Below are positions 16,278 through 24,850 of a stretch of DNA of 64,000 bases, in pieces. Location of the stretch: positions 6,012,552-6,076,551 of the forward strand of contig NZ_LZNS01000001.1 in the NCBI RefSeq assembly GCF_001984575.1, read 5' to 3'. Within the stretch, counting starts at the first letter, position 1, and every line of letters begins with the position of its first letter. Position numbers and translations under genes: made by a program. Below the pieces are notes generated by a model that searched no databases, had not been told where the DNA came from, and saw only the letters and a program-made list of their open reading frames with translations. The DNA comes from Streptomyces sp. MP131-18 (lineage in GTDB: Bacteria; Actinomycetota; Actinomycetes; Streptomycetales; Streptomycetaceae).

Positions 16278-17353
16278 CGAGCCCGGAACGCACCGGGCGC
16301 CTCGCCCTGCCCGGCGTCCTGACCGCGGCCGAGGCCGCCGCCACCGCCGCGGGCATCGCCGCCGTCCAGCGCCCCGACGGCGCCATCCCCTGGTACCGCG
16401 GCCACCACCTCGACACCTGGGACCACGTCGAGGCCGCCATGGCCCTGGACACCGCGGGCGAGCACGAACGCGCCGCCGCCGCCTACGACTGGCTCGCCCG
16501 TCACCAGAACCCCGACGGCTCCTGGTTCGCGGCCTACGCCGACGGCGACGCCGCGCGCCCCACCGACCTGGCGAAGGAGAGCAACTTCTGCGCCTACCCG
16601 GCCGTCGGCGTGCTCCACCACTACCTCACCACCGGCGACGAGCCCTTCCGCCGCCGTATGTGGCCCGTCGTCCACGCCGCCACCGAATTCGTGCTCGCCC
16701 TCCAGCAGGACGGCGGCCAGCTCGGCTGGCGCCGCGACCCGGACGGCAGCGCCGTGCCCGACGCCCTCCTCACCGGCTCCGCCTCCGGCTACCACGCCCT
16801 GCGCTGCGCCCTCGCCCTCGCCGCACTGGACGGCGCCCACCGGCCCGACTGGGAGCTGGCCGCCGGCCGCCTCGGGCACGCCGTGCGCGGCCACCCGGAG
16901 CGGTTCCTCGACAAGTCCCGCTACTCCATGGACTGGTACTACCCGGTACTGGCCGGCGCGGTGCGCGGCACGGCCGCGGCCAAGCGGCTGGCCCGGCACT
17001 GGGACGACTTCGTCGTCCCCGGGCTCGGCGTCCGCTGTGTCCTGGACAACCCCTGGGTCACCGGCGGCGAGACCGCGGAACTCGCCCTCGCCCTGTGGAC
17101 GGCCGGCCAGCCCGGCCGCGCCGTCGGCGTGCTGCGTTCGATGAGCCACCTGCGCAACGGCGACGGCATGTACTGGACCGGCTACGTCTACCCGGACGAC
17201 GCGCTCTGGCCCGCCGAACTGACGACCTGGACCGCGGGCGCCGTGCTCCTCGCCGTGGCCGCCCTCACCGGCGACGACGCCACCCGCGCCGTCTTCGGCG
17301 GCGAGCGGCTGCCCCGCGGCCTCGCCCCCGACTGCTGCCGCGCGGGCACCTGA
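16274..17353 (+). CDS. Alpha/alpha-toroid (prenyltransferase-like) protein
   Basis: A 359-residue protein without signal peptide. It shows helix-pair repeats of the terpenoid-cyclase/prenyltransferase type: IAAVQRPDGAIPWYRGHHLD, YDWLARHQNPDGSWFAAY, FVLALQQDGGQLGWRRD and SMSHLRNGDGMYWTGY. The DxDD acid of class II cyclases is not seen, so a true cyclase is doubtful; a glycosidase-like or ligand-binding toroid is equally possible. The GTG at 16274 overlaps the preceding stop (GTGA), showing tight coupling to the glycosyltransferase and methyltransferase. The substrate is unknown. Confidence 0.8.
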   Translation: MTSPERTGRLALPGVLTAAEAAATAAGIAAVQRPDGAIPWYRGHHLDTWDHVEAAMALDTAGEHERAAAAYDWLARHQNPDGSWFAAYADGDAARPTDLAKESNFCAYPAVGVLHHYLTTGDEPFRRRMWPVVHAATEFVLALQQDGGQLGWRRDPDGSAVPDALLTGSASGYHALRCALALAALDGAHRPDWELAAGRLGHAVRGHPERFLDKSRYSMDWYYPVLAGAVRGTAAAKRLARHWDDFVVPGLGVRCVLDNPWVTGGETAELALALWTAGQPGRAVGVLRSMSHLRNGDGMYWTGYVYPDDALWPAELTTWTAGAVLLAVAALTGDDATRAVFGGERLPRGLAPDCCRAGT

Positions 17354-17391
17354 GCCGGTACCCGTCCGTGCCTTGAACGGCCGGAACGGCC

Positions 17392-17431
17392 GCGGCCCGG
17401 CCTGGCAGCGTGAGCTGCCGGACCGGGCCGC
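17392..17431. terminator. Bidirectional terminator
   Basis: The outer stem GCGGCCCGG/CCGGGCCGC (17392-17400 with 17423-17431) encloses an inner GGCAGC/GCTGCC stem. It sits between two convergent genes, 38 nt after the toroid gene and 21 nt after the DUF5336 gene. Confidence 0.75.
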
Positions 17432-17452
17432 AAGCCGGAAGAGAAGAAGGGA

Positions 17453-18283
17453 TCAGCCGCGCTGAATCCCCGCGGTGTCCTGGAGCACGCCGCGGCGCCC
17501 GTCCTGGGTCTGCGCCACCAGGGCCTGGCCCCGCTGCTCGACCGCCAGGTACCAGGTGCCGGGCGCCAGCTCGGCCACCGGAGTCGGCGAACCGTCCTCG
17601 CCGTAGAGCGGGCGTGCGGCGGGCACCGCGAACCAGAACGGCTGGAAGTTCGGGTCCGCGCCGCCCTGCGCCGCGGGCACGGCCTGCGTCGGCTGGTGCG
17701 ACATGCCCGGCTGGCCAGGACCCGGCTGCCCGGGCTGCCCGGGCTGGCCCGGCTGACCGCCGTACGAGGGCTGGCCGCCACCGGGGTAGCCGTAGCCCGG
17801 CTGACCGCCGTACGGCTGCTGCGCCGCGGGGGGCTTCGGGCCGCCGGTCAGCGGCAGCTGGAGCGCGGGGATCATCGGCGTCGCCGCGGCGGCACCCGCG
17901 AGCAGCAGCGCGGCGAAGAAGCCGAGGATCAGCCCGACGCCGGTGTCCAGGTACTCCGGGCCGCCGATGAACGTCCAGAGCCCGGCCCAGACGGACGTGA
18001 CCGACAGCGCGATGCCCCACTGGTTCAGCTTCAGCCCGAGGAACTCGCGGTCCGGCTGGGGCAGGAACTTCGAGCCGACGATGAGACCGGCGCCGATGAT
18101 GCCGGCGAGGAACACGGAAGGCAGCACGGGGAAGAAGTCGGCGTCCCATGCGTTGACGCTCTCGCTGCCGCCGCCGTATTCACCCCCGTCCAATGTGTAG
18201 AGGTCGAGGAAAGAGAAGATGAAGAGCAGGACCGCTGCTCCGATCACTGCTGCATCGCCTCGGGAGAGCGAGCGGTTGTTCAC
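17453..18283 (-). CDS. DUF5336-type membrane protein with Gly/Pro/Gln tail
   Basis: A 276-residue protein. Four hydrophobic segments lie at about residues 11-28, 52-72, 88-108 and 118-140, then a low-complexity tail (repeats of GQPGYG, GGQPSYGG, GQPGQPG), ending in a small folded region (FQPFWFAVPAARPLYGEDG, PGTWYLAVEQRG). This layout matches the DUF5336 family of actinobacteria, related to the mycobacterial 34-kDa antigen. Function is unknown. The ATG at 18283 opens the only sensible frame. Confidence 0.78.
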   Translation of the reverse strand: MNNRSLSRGDAAVIGAAVLLFIFSFLDLYTLDGGEYGGGSESVNAWDADFFPVLPSVFLAGIIGAGLIVGSKFLPQPDREFLGLKLNQWGIALSVTSVWAGLWTFIGGPEYLDTGVGLILGFFAALLLAGAAAATPMIPALQLPLTGGPKPPAAQQPYGGQPGYGYPGGGQPSYGGQPGQPGQPGQPGPGQPGMSHQPTQAVPAAQGGADPNFQPFWFAVPAARPLYGEDGSPTPVAELAPGTWYLAVEQRGQALVAQTQDGRRGVLQDTAGIQRG

Positions 18284-18432
18284 GTCAGATCCTTCGTCGT
18301 TCTCGTCGTCATGGTCTGGTCAGACACCGGAAGGCCCCATCGTACGGATGGCGGCCCGGCCGGTCCCCGTGGGTGGGCGTACTGTTTCCCACGCGACACG
18401 CTTGTGATGTCGTCGTGACCTGTGGGCACCGG

Positions 18433-19134
18433 TCAGCCACCCGCGGCGTCGGCCGCCGTCCGTCTCAGGACGCGCAGCGACCGGCACGCGGACACCTCGG
18501 CGAACCGCCCGGACGACACCGCGCGCCGCCAGATACGGTATGGCGCCTGCCCGCCGTCGGCCGGGTCGGGGAACACGTCGTGGATGACCAGCAGCCCGCC
18601 CGCGGCCAGCCGCGGCACCCAGCTCTCGTAGTCCGCACGCGCGTGGGCGTCGGTGTGGCCGCCGTCGATGAAGACCAGCGCGAAGCGCCCGCCGCCGCCC
18701 CCGCCGAGTGCCGCCGCGGCCTGCGGCGACCCCCCGACGACAGCGACGACGTACTCCTCAAGACCCGCGTCCGCCAGCGTTCGCCGGAAGTGCGGCAGCG
18801 TGTCCATGCGGCCGGGGGCGTTCGGGTCCGCCAGCTCCGGGTCGTGGAACTCCTGCCCCGGCTGCTGCTCCTCGCTGCCGCGGTGGTGGTCCACCGTGAC
18901 CGCGACGGTGCCCGCCCGGCGGGCGGCGTCGGCGAGCAGCAGTGTCGAACGGCCGCAGTAGCTGCCGATCTCCAGCAGGGGCAGGCGCAGCGCGGCGGCG
19001 GCCTCGGCCGCCGCCGCGTGCAGCGCGCGGCCCTCGTCCGCCGGCATGAAGCCCTTCGCGGCCTCGAAGGCGGCGAAGACGTCCTCGCCCACTCGTCCCC
19101 CTGTGGTCCCCTGGGTCACTCCATGCTGCACCAT
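18433..19134 (-). CDS. SAM-dependent methyltransferase, TylF/Methyltransf_24-like
   Basis: A 233-residue predicted methyltransferase. Motif I is LLEIGSYCGRSTLLLADAA at about residue 53, followed by VTVDHHRGSEEQQPGQE. The metal-site-like FIDGGHTDAHARADYESW near 160 and GGLLVIHDVFPDP are typical of Methyltransf_24. The ATG at 19134 is used; downstream GTG codons at 19119 and 19092, the last preceded by an AGGGGG stretch, are alternatives. The target molecule is unknown. Confidence 0.8.
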   Translation of the reverse strand: MVQHGVTQGTTGGRVGEDVFAAFEAAKGFMPADEGRALHAAAAEAAAALRLPLLEIGSYCGRSTLLLADAARRAGTVAVTVDHHRGSEEQQPGQEFHDPELADPNAPGRMDTLPHFRRTLADAGLEEYVVAVVGGSPQAAAALGGGGGGRFALVFIDGGHTDAHARADYESWVPRLAAGGLLVIHDVFPDPADGGQAPYRIWRRAVSSGRFAEVSACRSLRVLRRTAADAAGG

Positions 19135-19172
19135 ACGTTCGAACGCGGCGCGGCGGGGTCGGCCGCCACGGG

Positions 19173-20468
19173 TCAGCCGGGCCTGGCCAGCGGCGCCTGC
19201 TGAAGCGGAACGGGCTTGGCCACCGCGACCGGTGGCGGCACGGCCGGCGCCGCCGCACCCGCCTTCCGCACCTCGTCCCGCGCCTCGTCCCGCACCTCGT
19301 CCTGCGGCTCCCGCGGCGTCTCCGGTTCCTGCGAGGCGTCCGGTTCCGGTGACGCGTCCCGTTCCTGCGTCGTCTCCGGGTCCGGCGGCTCGGGCAATTC
19401 GGGCATCTCGCCGGTCCCGGCCCGCGGTTCCTGCGCGGCGGGCTCCGGCGTTCCGGCCGTCTGGCCCGGCTCCGCGGGCGGCAGCACGGGCACGTCGATC
19501 CTGGCCAGGCCGCACGGCGTGTGCTCCGCCGCGTACGGCAGCAGCAGCTGCCCGTCCACCGTCCAGAGACCGGACCCGGCCAGCCACCCGTCCGGCACGC
19601 CCAGGTGCTGGAGCTCACGCTGCTGCGGGCGCCACACCGCGACCCAGTCCGCCACGTTCGTCGTCATCCGCAGCGCCACCGCGCACTTCTCCGGCAGCAG
19701 CACCTGGCCCGGCTGCGTCGCGAACGGCGTCACCCGCACCCCCTCCGGGTGCAGGGCCTCGGGGAAGCGCACCGGCCGGTGGCTGCCCAGCACCCCCCAC
19801 CCGATGCGCTCCGTACCGGGCGCGTCGGAGGACACCAGCAGCAGCCCGCTGTCCGGATCGGCGAGCAGCAGCCGGTCGTTGCTGTCCTCGGCGATGCGCA
19901 GCAGCTCGGAGGGCTCGCCGCCGTGCTCCACGTCGACGGTCACCGTGCGCGTGCAGCCGGCGTCGTCGGTGCGGTCGAGCGCGAGCAGCCGCCCCTCCTG
20001 GTCCAGCCACGCGCCGCCCGCGCACTGCCCCGCGAGCACCGTCACCAGCTCCGGGCCGAACGCCCCGCCGCACACCAGCCACAGCGCCGTCGCGTCCTCG
20101 CGGGGCGCGAGCGCGTACACCCGGCTCCCGCCGGGGGGCGGCGGCAGCAGCGTCAGCCGTTCGCACTCGACGGCGCCCAGGGACAGTTCACCGGTGTCGG
20201 GCGTGGAGGGGTAGAGCAGGGTGAAGTGGTAACGGCCGTCCGCGCGGCGGGCGATGAGGACCCGCCCGTCGGCGAGCGGCTGGAGCGGGGTGTCCGCCTC
20301 CTCCGGCTGTGCGCCGGGCAGCCGCACCGCATAGGGCTCGGGGCCGTCCAGCGTCCAGCGCTCCGGGCACCATCCGCCGTCGCCGTAGCCGGCGATCAGC
20401 CGGGCCGCGTAGGCACCTCCGGCCGCGATCGTCAGCGGCACGGGCAGTAACGCCGGTCGGGCCGTCAT
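19173..20468 (-). CDS. Hypothetical protein, WD-like strands with acidic tail
   Basis: A 431-residue protein I do not recognise by name. Residues 1-320 are a run of short beta-rich blocks (for example GRVLIARRADGRYHFTLLY, ALWLVCGGAFGPELVTVL, RLLALDRTDDAGCTRTVTV, WVAVWRPQQRELQHL) that suggest a beta-propeller. Residues 325-431 are low complexity, rich in Pro, Glu, Asp and Arg, with DEVRDEARDEVRKAG near the end. No signal peptide or span is clear. The ATG at 20468 has GGAGG about 10 nt upstream. It is next to, but divergent from, the conserved Nif3 operon. Confidence 0.7.
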   Translation of the reverse strand: MTARPALLPVPLTIAAGGAYAARLIAGYGDGGWCPERWTLDGPEPYAVRLPGAQPEEADTPLQPLADGRVLIARRADGRYHFTLLYPSTPDTGELSLGAVECERLTLLPPPPGGSRVYALAPREDATALWLVCGGAFGPELVTVLAGQCAGGAWLDQEGRLLALDRTDDAGCTRTVTVDVEHGGEPSELLRIAEDSNDRLLLADPDSGLLLVSSDAPGTERIGWGVLGSHRPVRFPEALHPEGVRVTPFATQPGQVLLPEKCAVALRMTTNVADWVAVWRPQQRELQHLGVPDGWLAGSGLWTVDGQLLLPYAAEHTPCGLARIDVPVLPPAEPGQTAGTPEPAAQEPRAGTGEMPELPEPPDPETTQERDASPEPDASQEPETPREPQDEVRDEARDEVRKAGAAAPAVPPPVAVAKPVPLQQAPLARPG

Positions 20469-20654
20469 ATGTCGCTCACCTCCAGCGAGGACGCTAGGTT
20501 CGCACTCCGCACCGGACAACTGACGTTGCCCGGCTTCATACATAAGGGTGACCGCTGCCGGATTCACAAGATCAACCGGGGTCTGCCCTGCCGGTGGAGT
20601 CCAACTCCGCCGGCACCGCTCCCGGGGTCCTTCCGGGCAGGTAGCCTGGGCCCC

Positions 20655-21506
20655 GTGCCCGTACTCTCCGACGTGATCAACGCCCTCGACACCCTATGGC
20701 CCCGCGCGCGGGCCGAGGACTGGGACGCGGTCGGGCCGGTGTGCGGTGACCCAGGAGCCGGGGTGGACAGGGTGCTGTTCGCCGTCGACCCGGTGCAGGA
20801 AGTCGCGGACGAAGCGGTCGCGCTCGGCGCCGGGCTGCTCGTCACGCACCACCCCCTCTACCTGCGCGGCACCACCTCGGTCGCGGCCGACACGTTCAAG
20901 GGCCGCGTCGTGCACACCCTCATCCGCAACGGAGTCGCGCTGTACGTCGCGCACACCAACGCCGACCGCGCCGACCCGGGGGTTTCCGACGCCCTGGCCG
21001 CCGCGCTCGGCCTGCGCGTCACAGGACCACTCGTTCCCGACCCGGACGATCCGTCCGGCCGCCGGGGCCTCGGGCGCCTCTGCGCGCTCGACCGGCCGCT
21101 CAGCCTGCGGGAGTTCGCGGCGCTGGCCGCGGAGCGGCTGCCCGCCGCCGCGCAGGGCGTGCGGGCCGCGGGCGACCCGGACAGGACCGTGCGCACCGTG
21201 GCCGTCTGCGGCGGCTCGGGCGACAGTCTGTTCGCCGAAGTACGAGCGGCGGGCGTCGATGCCTACCTCACCGCCGACCTGCGGCACCACCCCGCCTCCG
21301 AGGCGCGCGAGCACTCCCCGCTCGCCCTGGTGGACGCCGCGCACTGGGCGACGGAATGGCCCTGGTGCGAGCAGGCGGCGGCCCAGCTCGACGCCGTTTC
21401 CGAACGGCACGGCTGGGGTCTGCGCACCCACGTGTCCCGCCGGGTCACCGATCCCTGGACCACCCACCACACCGCCCCGCGTGCGAGCGAAGGAGCCCCC
21501 AACTGA
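20655..21506 (+). CDS. Nif3-like dinuclear metal centre protein
   Basis: A 283-residue protein of the Nif3/YbgI (DUF34) family, a hexameric fold with a dimetal site. Ligand motifs are LVTHHPLYL at residues 62-70, AHTNAD near 104, and the C-terminal His of DAAHWATEWP near 232. It matches the compact family form without the middle insert. GTP cyclohydrolase or metal-related roles have been proposed, but none is settled. The start is GTG at 20655. Its stop TGA is inside the CTGA that starts the next gene, so the three-gene operon is translationally coupled. Confidence 0.88.
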   Translation: MPVLSDVINALDTLWPRARAEDWDAVGPVCGDPGAGVDRVLFAVDPVQEVADEAVALGAGLLVTHHPLYLRGTTSVAADTFKGRVVHTLIRNGVALYVAHTNADRADPGVSDALAAALGLRVTGPLVPDPDDPSGRRGLGRLCALDRPLSLREFAALAAERLPAAAQGVRAAGDPDRTVRTVAVCGGSGDSLFAEVRAAGVDAYLTADLRHHPASEAREHSPLALVDAAHWATEWPWCEQAAAQLDAVSERHGWGLRTHVSRRVTDPWTTHHTAPRASEGAPN

Positions 21507-22246
21507 ACGCCGCCCCCGCCGATCAGATCCGCCTGCTCGACGTCCAGGCCCTCGACGTCCGGCTCACCCAGCTCGCGCACCGGCGTGACAAGCTGCCGGA
21601 GCACGCCGAGATCCGCTCGCTGGACGCCGAGCTGGCGCAGCAGCGCGACCTGCTGGTCGCCGCACAGACCGAGGAGAGCGACACCGCCAGGGAACAGACC
21701 AAGGCCGAGCAGGATGTCGACCAGGTCAGGCAGCGCGCCGCCCGCGACCAGCAGCGCCTGGACTCGGGCAAGGTGACCAGCCCCAAGGACCTGGAGAGCC
21801 TCCAGAGCGAAATCACCTCGCTGGCCAAGCGCCAGGACGACCTGGAGACGATCGTCCTGGAAATCATGGAGCGCCACGAGGCCGCCCAGGCCCGCGCCAA
21901 GGAACTGTCCGCCGCGCTGGAGGACTTGGAGAGCAAGGCGGCCGACGCGGCGGCCCGCCGCGACGCCGTGCTCCGGGAGATCGACGCCGAGGCGGAGTCG
22001 GTCCGCACCGAGCGCGCCGAGGCCGTCGCCGCCATCCCCGCCGACCTGCTGAAGCTGTACGAGAAGCTGCGCGAGCAGCAGGGCGGCGTCGGCGCCGCCC
22101 AGCTCTACCAGCGGCGCTGCGAGGGCTGCCGCCTTGAGCTGAACATCACCGAGGTCAACGAGGTGCGGGCCGCCGCCCCCGACGCCGTGGTGCGCTGCGA
22201 GAACTGCCGCCGTATCCTCGTCCGCACCCCCAAGTCCGGGCTGTGA
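21503..22246 (+). CDS. C4-type zinc-ribbon coiled-coil protein
   Basis: A 247-residue protein. Residues 10-185 are mostly charged heptads forming a long coiled coil, followed by a zinc ribbon with C206-x2-C209 and C232-x2-C235. It belongs to the DUF164/CT398-like family found next to nif3 in actinobacteria. The best start is a CTG at 21503, with AAGGAG 7 nt upstream, which overlaps the previous stop (CTGA); it gives the N-terminus (M)NAAPADQIRLLDVQ. The first in-frame ATG or GTG lies well inside the coiled coil or upstream in nif3. It may scaffold a nucleic-acid or secretion complex; the function is not known. Confidence 0.85.
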   Translation: MNAAPADQIRLLDVQALDVRLTQLAHRRDKLPEHAEIRSLDAELAQQRDLLVAAQTEESDTAREQTKAEQDVDQVRQRAARDQQRLDSGKVTSPKDLESLQSEITSLAKRQDDLETIVLEIMERHEAAQARAKELSAALEDLESKAADAAARRDAVLREIDAEAESVRTERAEAVAAIPADLLKLYEKLREQQGGVGAAQLYQRRCEGCRLELNITEVNEVRAAAPDAVVRCENCRRILVRTPKSGL

Positions 22247-23379
22247 TGGGCGAGTTCATCGTCGAGGCCGACGGCGGCTCCCGCGGCAATCCGGGCCCGG
22301 CCGGTTACGGCGCCGTCGTGCGCGACGCCGCGACCGGGCAGGTGCTGGCCGAGACCGCGGAGTTCATCGGCACCGCCACCAACAACGTTGCGGAGTACCG
22401 CGGCCTCATCGCCGGGCTGCGCGCGGCCCACGACGTCGACCCCGGGGCCGCGGTGCGCGTGCGGATGGACTCCAAGCTCGTCGTCGAGCAGATGTCGGGC
22501 CGCTGGAAGATCAAGCACCCGGACATGCGCCCGCTCGCCATGGAGGCCGGGCGGGTGTTCCCGTCCGGCGCCGTCCGGTACGAGTGGATTCCCCGCGAAC
22601 GGAACAAGCACGCCGACCGGCTCGCCAACGAGGCGATGGACGCCGGGCGGCGCGGCGAGCCCTGGCGGCCGCGGCCACAGGCCGTGCCGCCCGCCCTGGC
22701 CCCCGACCCCGACCCCGATCCCGCGCCGCCGTCGACGGGCTGGAGCGCCGCGGCGGGCACCCCGACCACGTTCCTGCTGCTGCGGCACGGCGAGACGCCG
22801 CTCACCGCGCAGAAGCGGTTCTCCGGCAGCGGCGGCGACGACCCCGACCTGTCACCCGCCGGCCTCGCGCAGGCCGAGGCCGCCGCCGAGGCGCTCGCCG
22901 CGGCCGGCGGCGTGGAGGCCGTGGTCAGCTCGCCGCTGACCCGCTGCCGCACCACCGCCGAGGTGGTCGCGGCACGCCTCGGCCTGCCCGTCCGCTACGA
23001 ACCGGGCCTCAGTGAAGCCGACTTCGGCGCCTGGGAGGGGCTCACGTTCGCCGAGGTACAGCAGCGCCACCCCGACGACCTCGCGGCCTGGCTGGCGAAC
23101 CCCGGCGCGAAGCCGACCGGCGGCGGCGAGAGCTTCACCGCGGTCGCCCGCCGCGTCGCCCTGGCGCGCGACAAGACCATCGCCCGCAACCCGGGCCGCA
23201 CCGTGCTCGCCGTCACCCACGTCACGCCGGTCAAGACCCTGCTGCGGCTGGCCCTCGGGGCGCCCCCGCAGTCCATGTTCCGGATGGAGCTGGGCCCCGC
23301 CGCCCTGTCGGAAGTGGCCTACTGGCCCGACGGCAACGCCAGCGTGCGCCGTTTCAACGACACGGCGCACCTCGGGTAG
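22246..23379 (+). CDS. Bifunctional RNase HI / alpha-ribazole-phosphatase-like protein
   Basis: A 377-residue fusion. Residues 1-135 form a prokaryotic RNase HI: Asp in EADGGSRGNPG, Glu in NNVAEYRGL, Asp in VRMDSKLVVEQM, and Asp in NKHADRLANEA. After a Pro/Asp linker, residues 172-377 form a histidine phosphatase: LLLRHGETPLT near 181, EADFGAWEGL near 258 and VLAVTHVTPVK near 320. The family is known from S. coelicolor and from mycobacterial Rv2228c, where the phosphatase half acts as CobC on alpha-ribazole phosphate. That would link this operon to the cobalamin genes in the window. The ATG at 22246 overlaps the previous stop by 1 nt. Confidence 0.92.
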   Translation: MGEFIVEADGGSRGNPGPAGYGAVVRDAATGQVLAETAEFIGTATNNVAEYRGLIAGLRAAHDVDPGAAVRVRMDSKLVVEQMSGRWKIKHPDMRPLAMEAGRVFPSGAVRYEWIPRERNKHADRLANEAMDAGRRGEPWRPRPQAVPPALAPDPDPDPAPPSTGWSAAAGTPTTFLLLRHGETPLTAQKRFSGSGGDDPDLSPAGLAQAEAAAEALAAAGGVEAVVSSPLTRCRTTAEVVAARLGLPVRYEPGLSEADFGAWEGLTFAEVQQRHPDDLAAWLANPGAKPTGGGESFTAVARRVALARDKTIARNPGRTVLAVTHVTPVKTLLRLALGAPPQSMFRMELGPAALSEVAYWPDGNASVRRFNDTAHLG

Positions 23380-23414
23380 GAGCGTTATTCCGGAGGTCGT
23401 CGGCGCTGTGGTCC

Positions 23415-24326
23415 TTACGGTCGGCCGTCCCTCGGGCGTTTCCCCGGCTCGGACTCGGTGATCCACAGCGGCTTGCCGTCACCGCAGGTGACCCGCGTTC
23501 CGCCGGCGGCCGGTTCGAGACTGGTGCGGATCAGCCGCAGCCAGGTGTCGCCGAGCCGGGCGACCGGCCCGTCGGGCGTGCGCATGAAGCGATGCGTCCG
23601 CACTTGGTCGTGAATCGTGCGCGCGCTGTCGGACCACTGAACGCGGGAGAACGCGGCCTCCATGAATCCTGCGTACGTGGCCCTGCGTTCGTCCTGCGGC
23701 TCGCCGGCCTCGCCGGCCGCCGCCCGGTCCAGTGCGGTGCGCAGCAGTTCATAGACAACGGGCATGGCATCGGTGCAGTAGGACGCCCAGCTGATGTCGT
23801 CGGCGAGCGGGATACCGTCCCGCTGGGCGAGGATGTTCCCGGTGTCGAAGTCCTCGTCCATCCGGTGCACGGTGATCCCGCCCGTTGGATCACCGTTGCG
23901 GATCGCCCACAGCAGGGGCGCCGGGCCGCGGTACTTCGGCAGCATGGAGACATGGATGTTGAGCGCTCCGAGCCGCGGGATCGCCAGCACGTGCGGCGGG
24001 AGCCGCCAGGCGAAGCCGAAGACGACCAGCAGGTCGGGCCGGTAGCCCGTCAAGGCGAGAGCGAGACCGCTCATGCTTCCCGGAAGGAGCAGGTCCGTCT
24101 TCGCCGGAACGGCCGGGAGAATCGAAGCCGCCGTCTGTCCCGCGTCGTCGAGGAGCGGGCCGCCCGGGCGGAGCGAGCGGCCGTAGAAGTAGGCGACCGG
24201 CACGTGGCCCGCATCGGTGCACGCCGCATGGATGGTGGAGAACTCTTCGGGGCCTGAGGAGATCACCGCGACGCGCAGGCCGGCCGACAGGGTCCTGGCT
24301 TCATCGGTCTCCCGGCGGTTGGTCAC
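23415..24326 (-). CDS. Methionyl-tRNA formyltransferase-like protein
   Basis: A 303-residue protein with a formyl-transferase N-domain. The catalytic Asn-His pair is in GALNIHVSMLPKYRGPAPLL near residue 130, and the Asp in DEDFDTGNIL near 162. The C-terminal region (about 210-303) fits the Formyl_trans_C fold. It is shorter and more diverged than housekeeping Fmt and sits in a cassette with DUF6879, so it probably formylates something other than Met-tRNA, or serves as a paralogue. The GTG at 24326 overlaps the preceding stop (GTGA). No def or fmt-type housekeeping neighbours are present. Confidence 0.82.
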   Translation of the reverse strand: MTNRRETDEARTLSAGLRVAVISSGPEEFSTIHAACTDAGHVPVAYFYGRSLRPGGPLLDDAGQTAASILPAVPAKTDLLLPGSMSGLALALTGYRPDLLVVFGFAWRLPPHVLAIPRLGALNIHVSMLPKYRGPAPLLWAIRNGDPTGGITVHRMDEDFDTGNILAQRDGIPLADDISWASYCTDAMPVVYELLRTALDRAAAGEAGEPQDERRATYAGFMEAAFSRVQWSDSARTIHDQVRTHRFMRTPDGPVARLGDTWLRLIRTSLEPAAGGTRVTCGDGKPLWITESEPGKRPRDGRP

Positions 24327-24850
24327 CGCAGCACGTAGGTGTCGTGAGGGATGCCGAGCTCCCAGACCGACTCGAACGCCTCGGCGCACAGCAGGGCGAC
24401 ACGCGCATCGGTGGTCAGTTCGTTGCCGACCCAGCCGCCGTCCCCGGTGAAGTGGTTGAACAGGACCGTCGTCCTGTCGAAGATCCAGCAGTCGTTACCG
24501 GGCAGAGCCAGCCCCGATGCCCTGCTGCGCGGCAGCCAGCGCACCTCTTCACCGGCTGCGATGTTCTGAGGGGTGCCCTCGTGCTCGAAACGGATGTATT
24601 CGGTGACCGGTTCCGAGACGATACGGGCCCGGCGAAGCCGCACCCCGCGTGCCGAGGTGGCCCGCATCAGATCGAGCCAACCCGCCTTGCTCGCCGCATC
24701 CTGCTCGGGCCCCCAGTCCCCGGCCCGCCACTTCTCGATGTCGGCTGCTTCCTCGGCCACCGCGTAGTGGTCGCGCATCTCAAGATGACAGGCCGATTCC
24801 CGGCACGCGTCGAACAGCCTGGCCCAGCCCGCTGAGTCAAGAGACTCCAT
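24323..24850 (-). CDS. DUF6879-family protein
   Basis: A 175-residue protein without membrane segments, matching the streptomycete family DUF6879. Family features include the N-terminal SAGWARLFDACRESACHLE, the DIEKWRAGDWGP block, RARIVSEPVTEYIRFE, and a C-terminal WELGIPHDTYVLR. The function is unknown; these proteins often accompany regulators or signalling ATPases. It overlaps both neighbours: 14 nt with the small upstream gene and 4 nt with the formyltransferase gene, so the three are one operon. Confidence 0.8.
   Translation of the reverse strand: MESLDSAGWARLFDACRESACHLEMRDHYAVAEEAADIEKWRAGDWGPEQDAASKAGWLDLMRATSARGVRLRRARIVSEPVTEYIRFEHEGTPQNIAAGEEVRWLPRSRASGLALPGNDCWIFDRTTVLFNHFTGDGGWVGNELTTDARVALLCAEAFESVWELGIPHDTYVLR

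Noticed and set aside
16274..17353. Reading the toroid protein as a true terpene cyclase or prenyltransferase
   Set aside because: The fold repeats are there, but the catalytic DxDD or metal-binding residues of those enzymes are not visible, so only a fold-level call is given.
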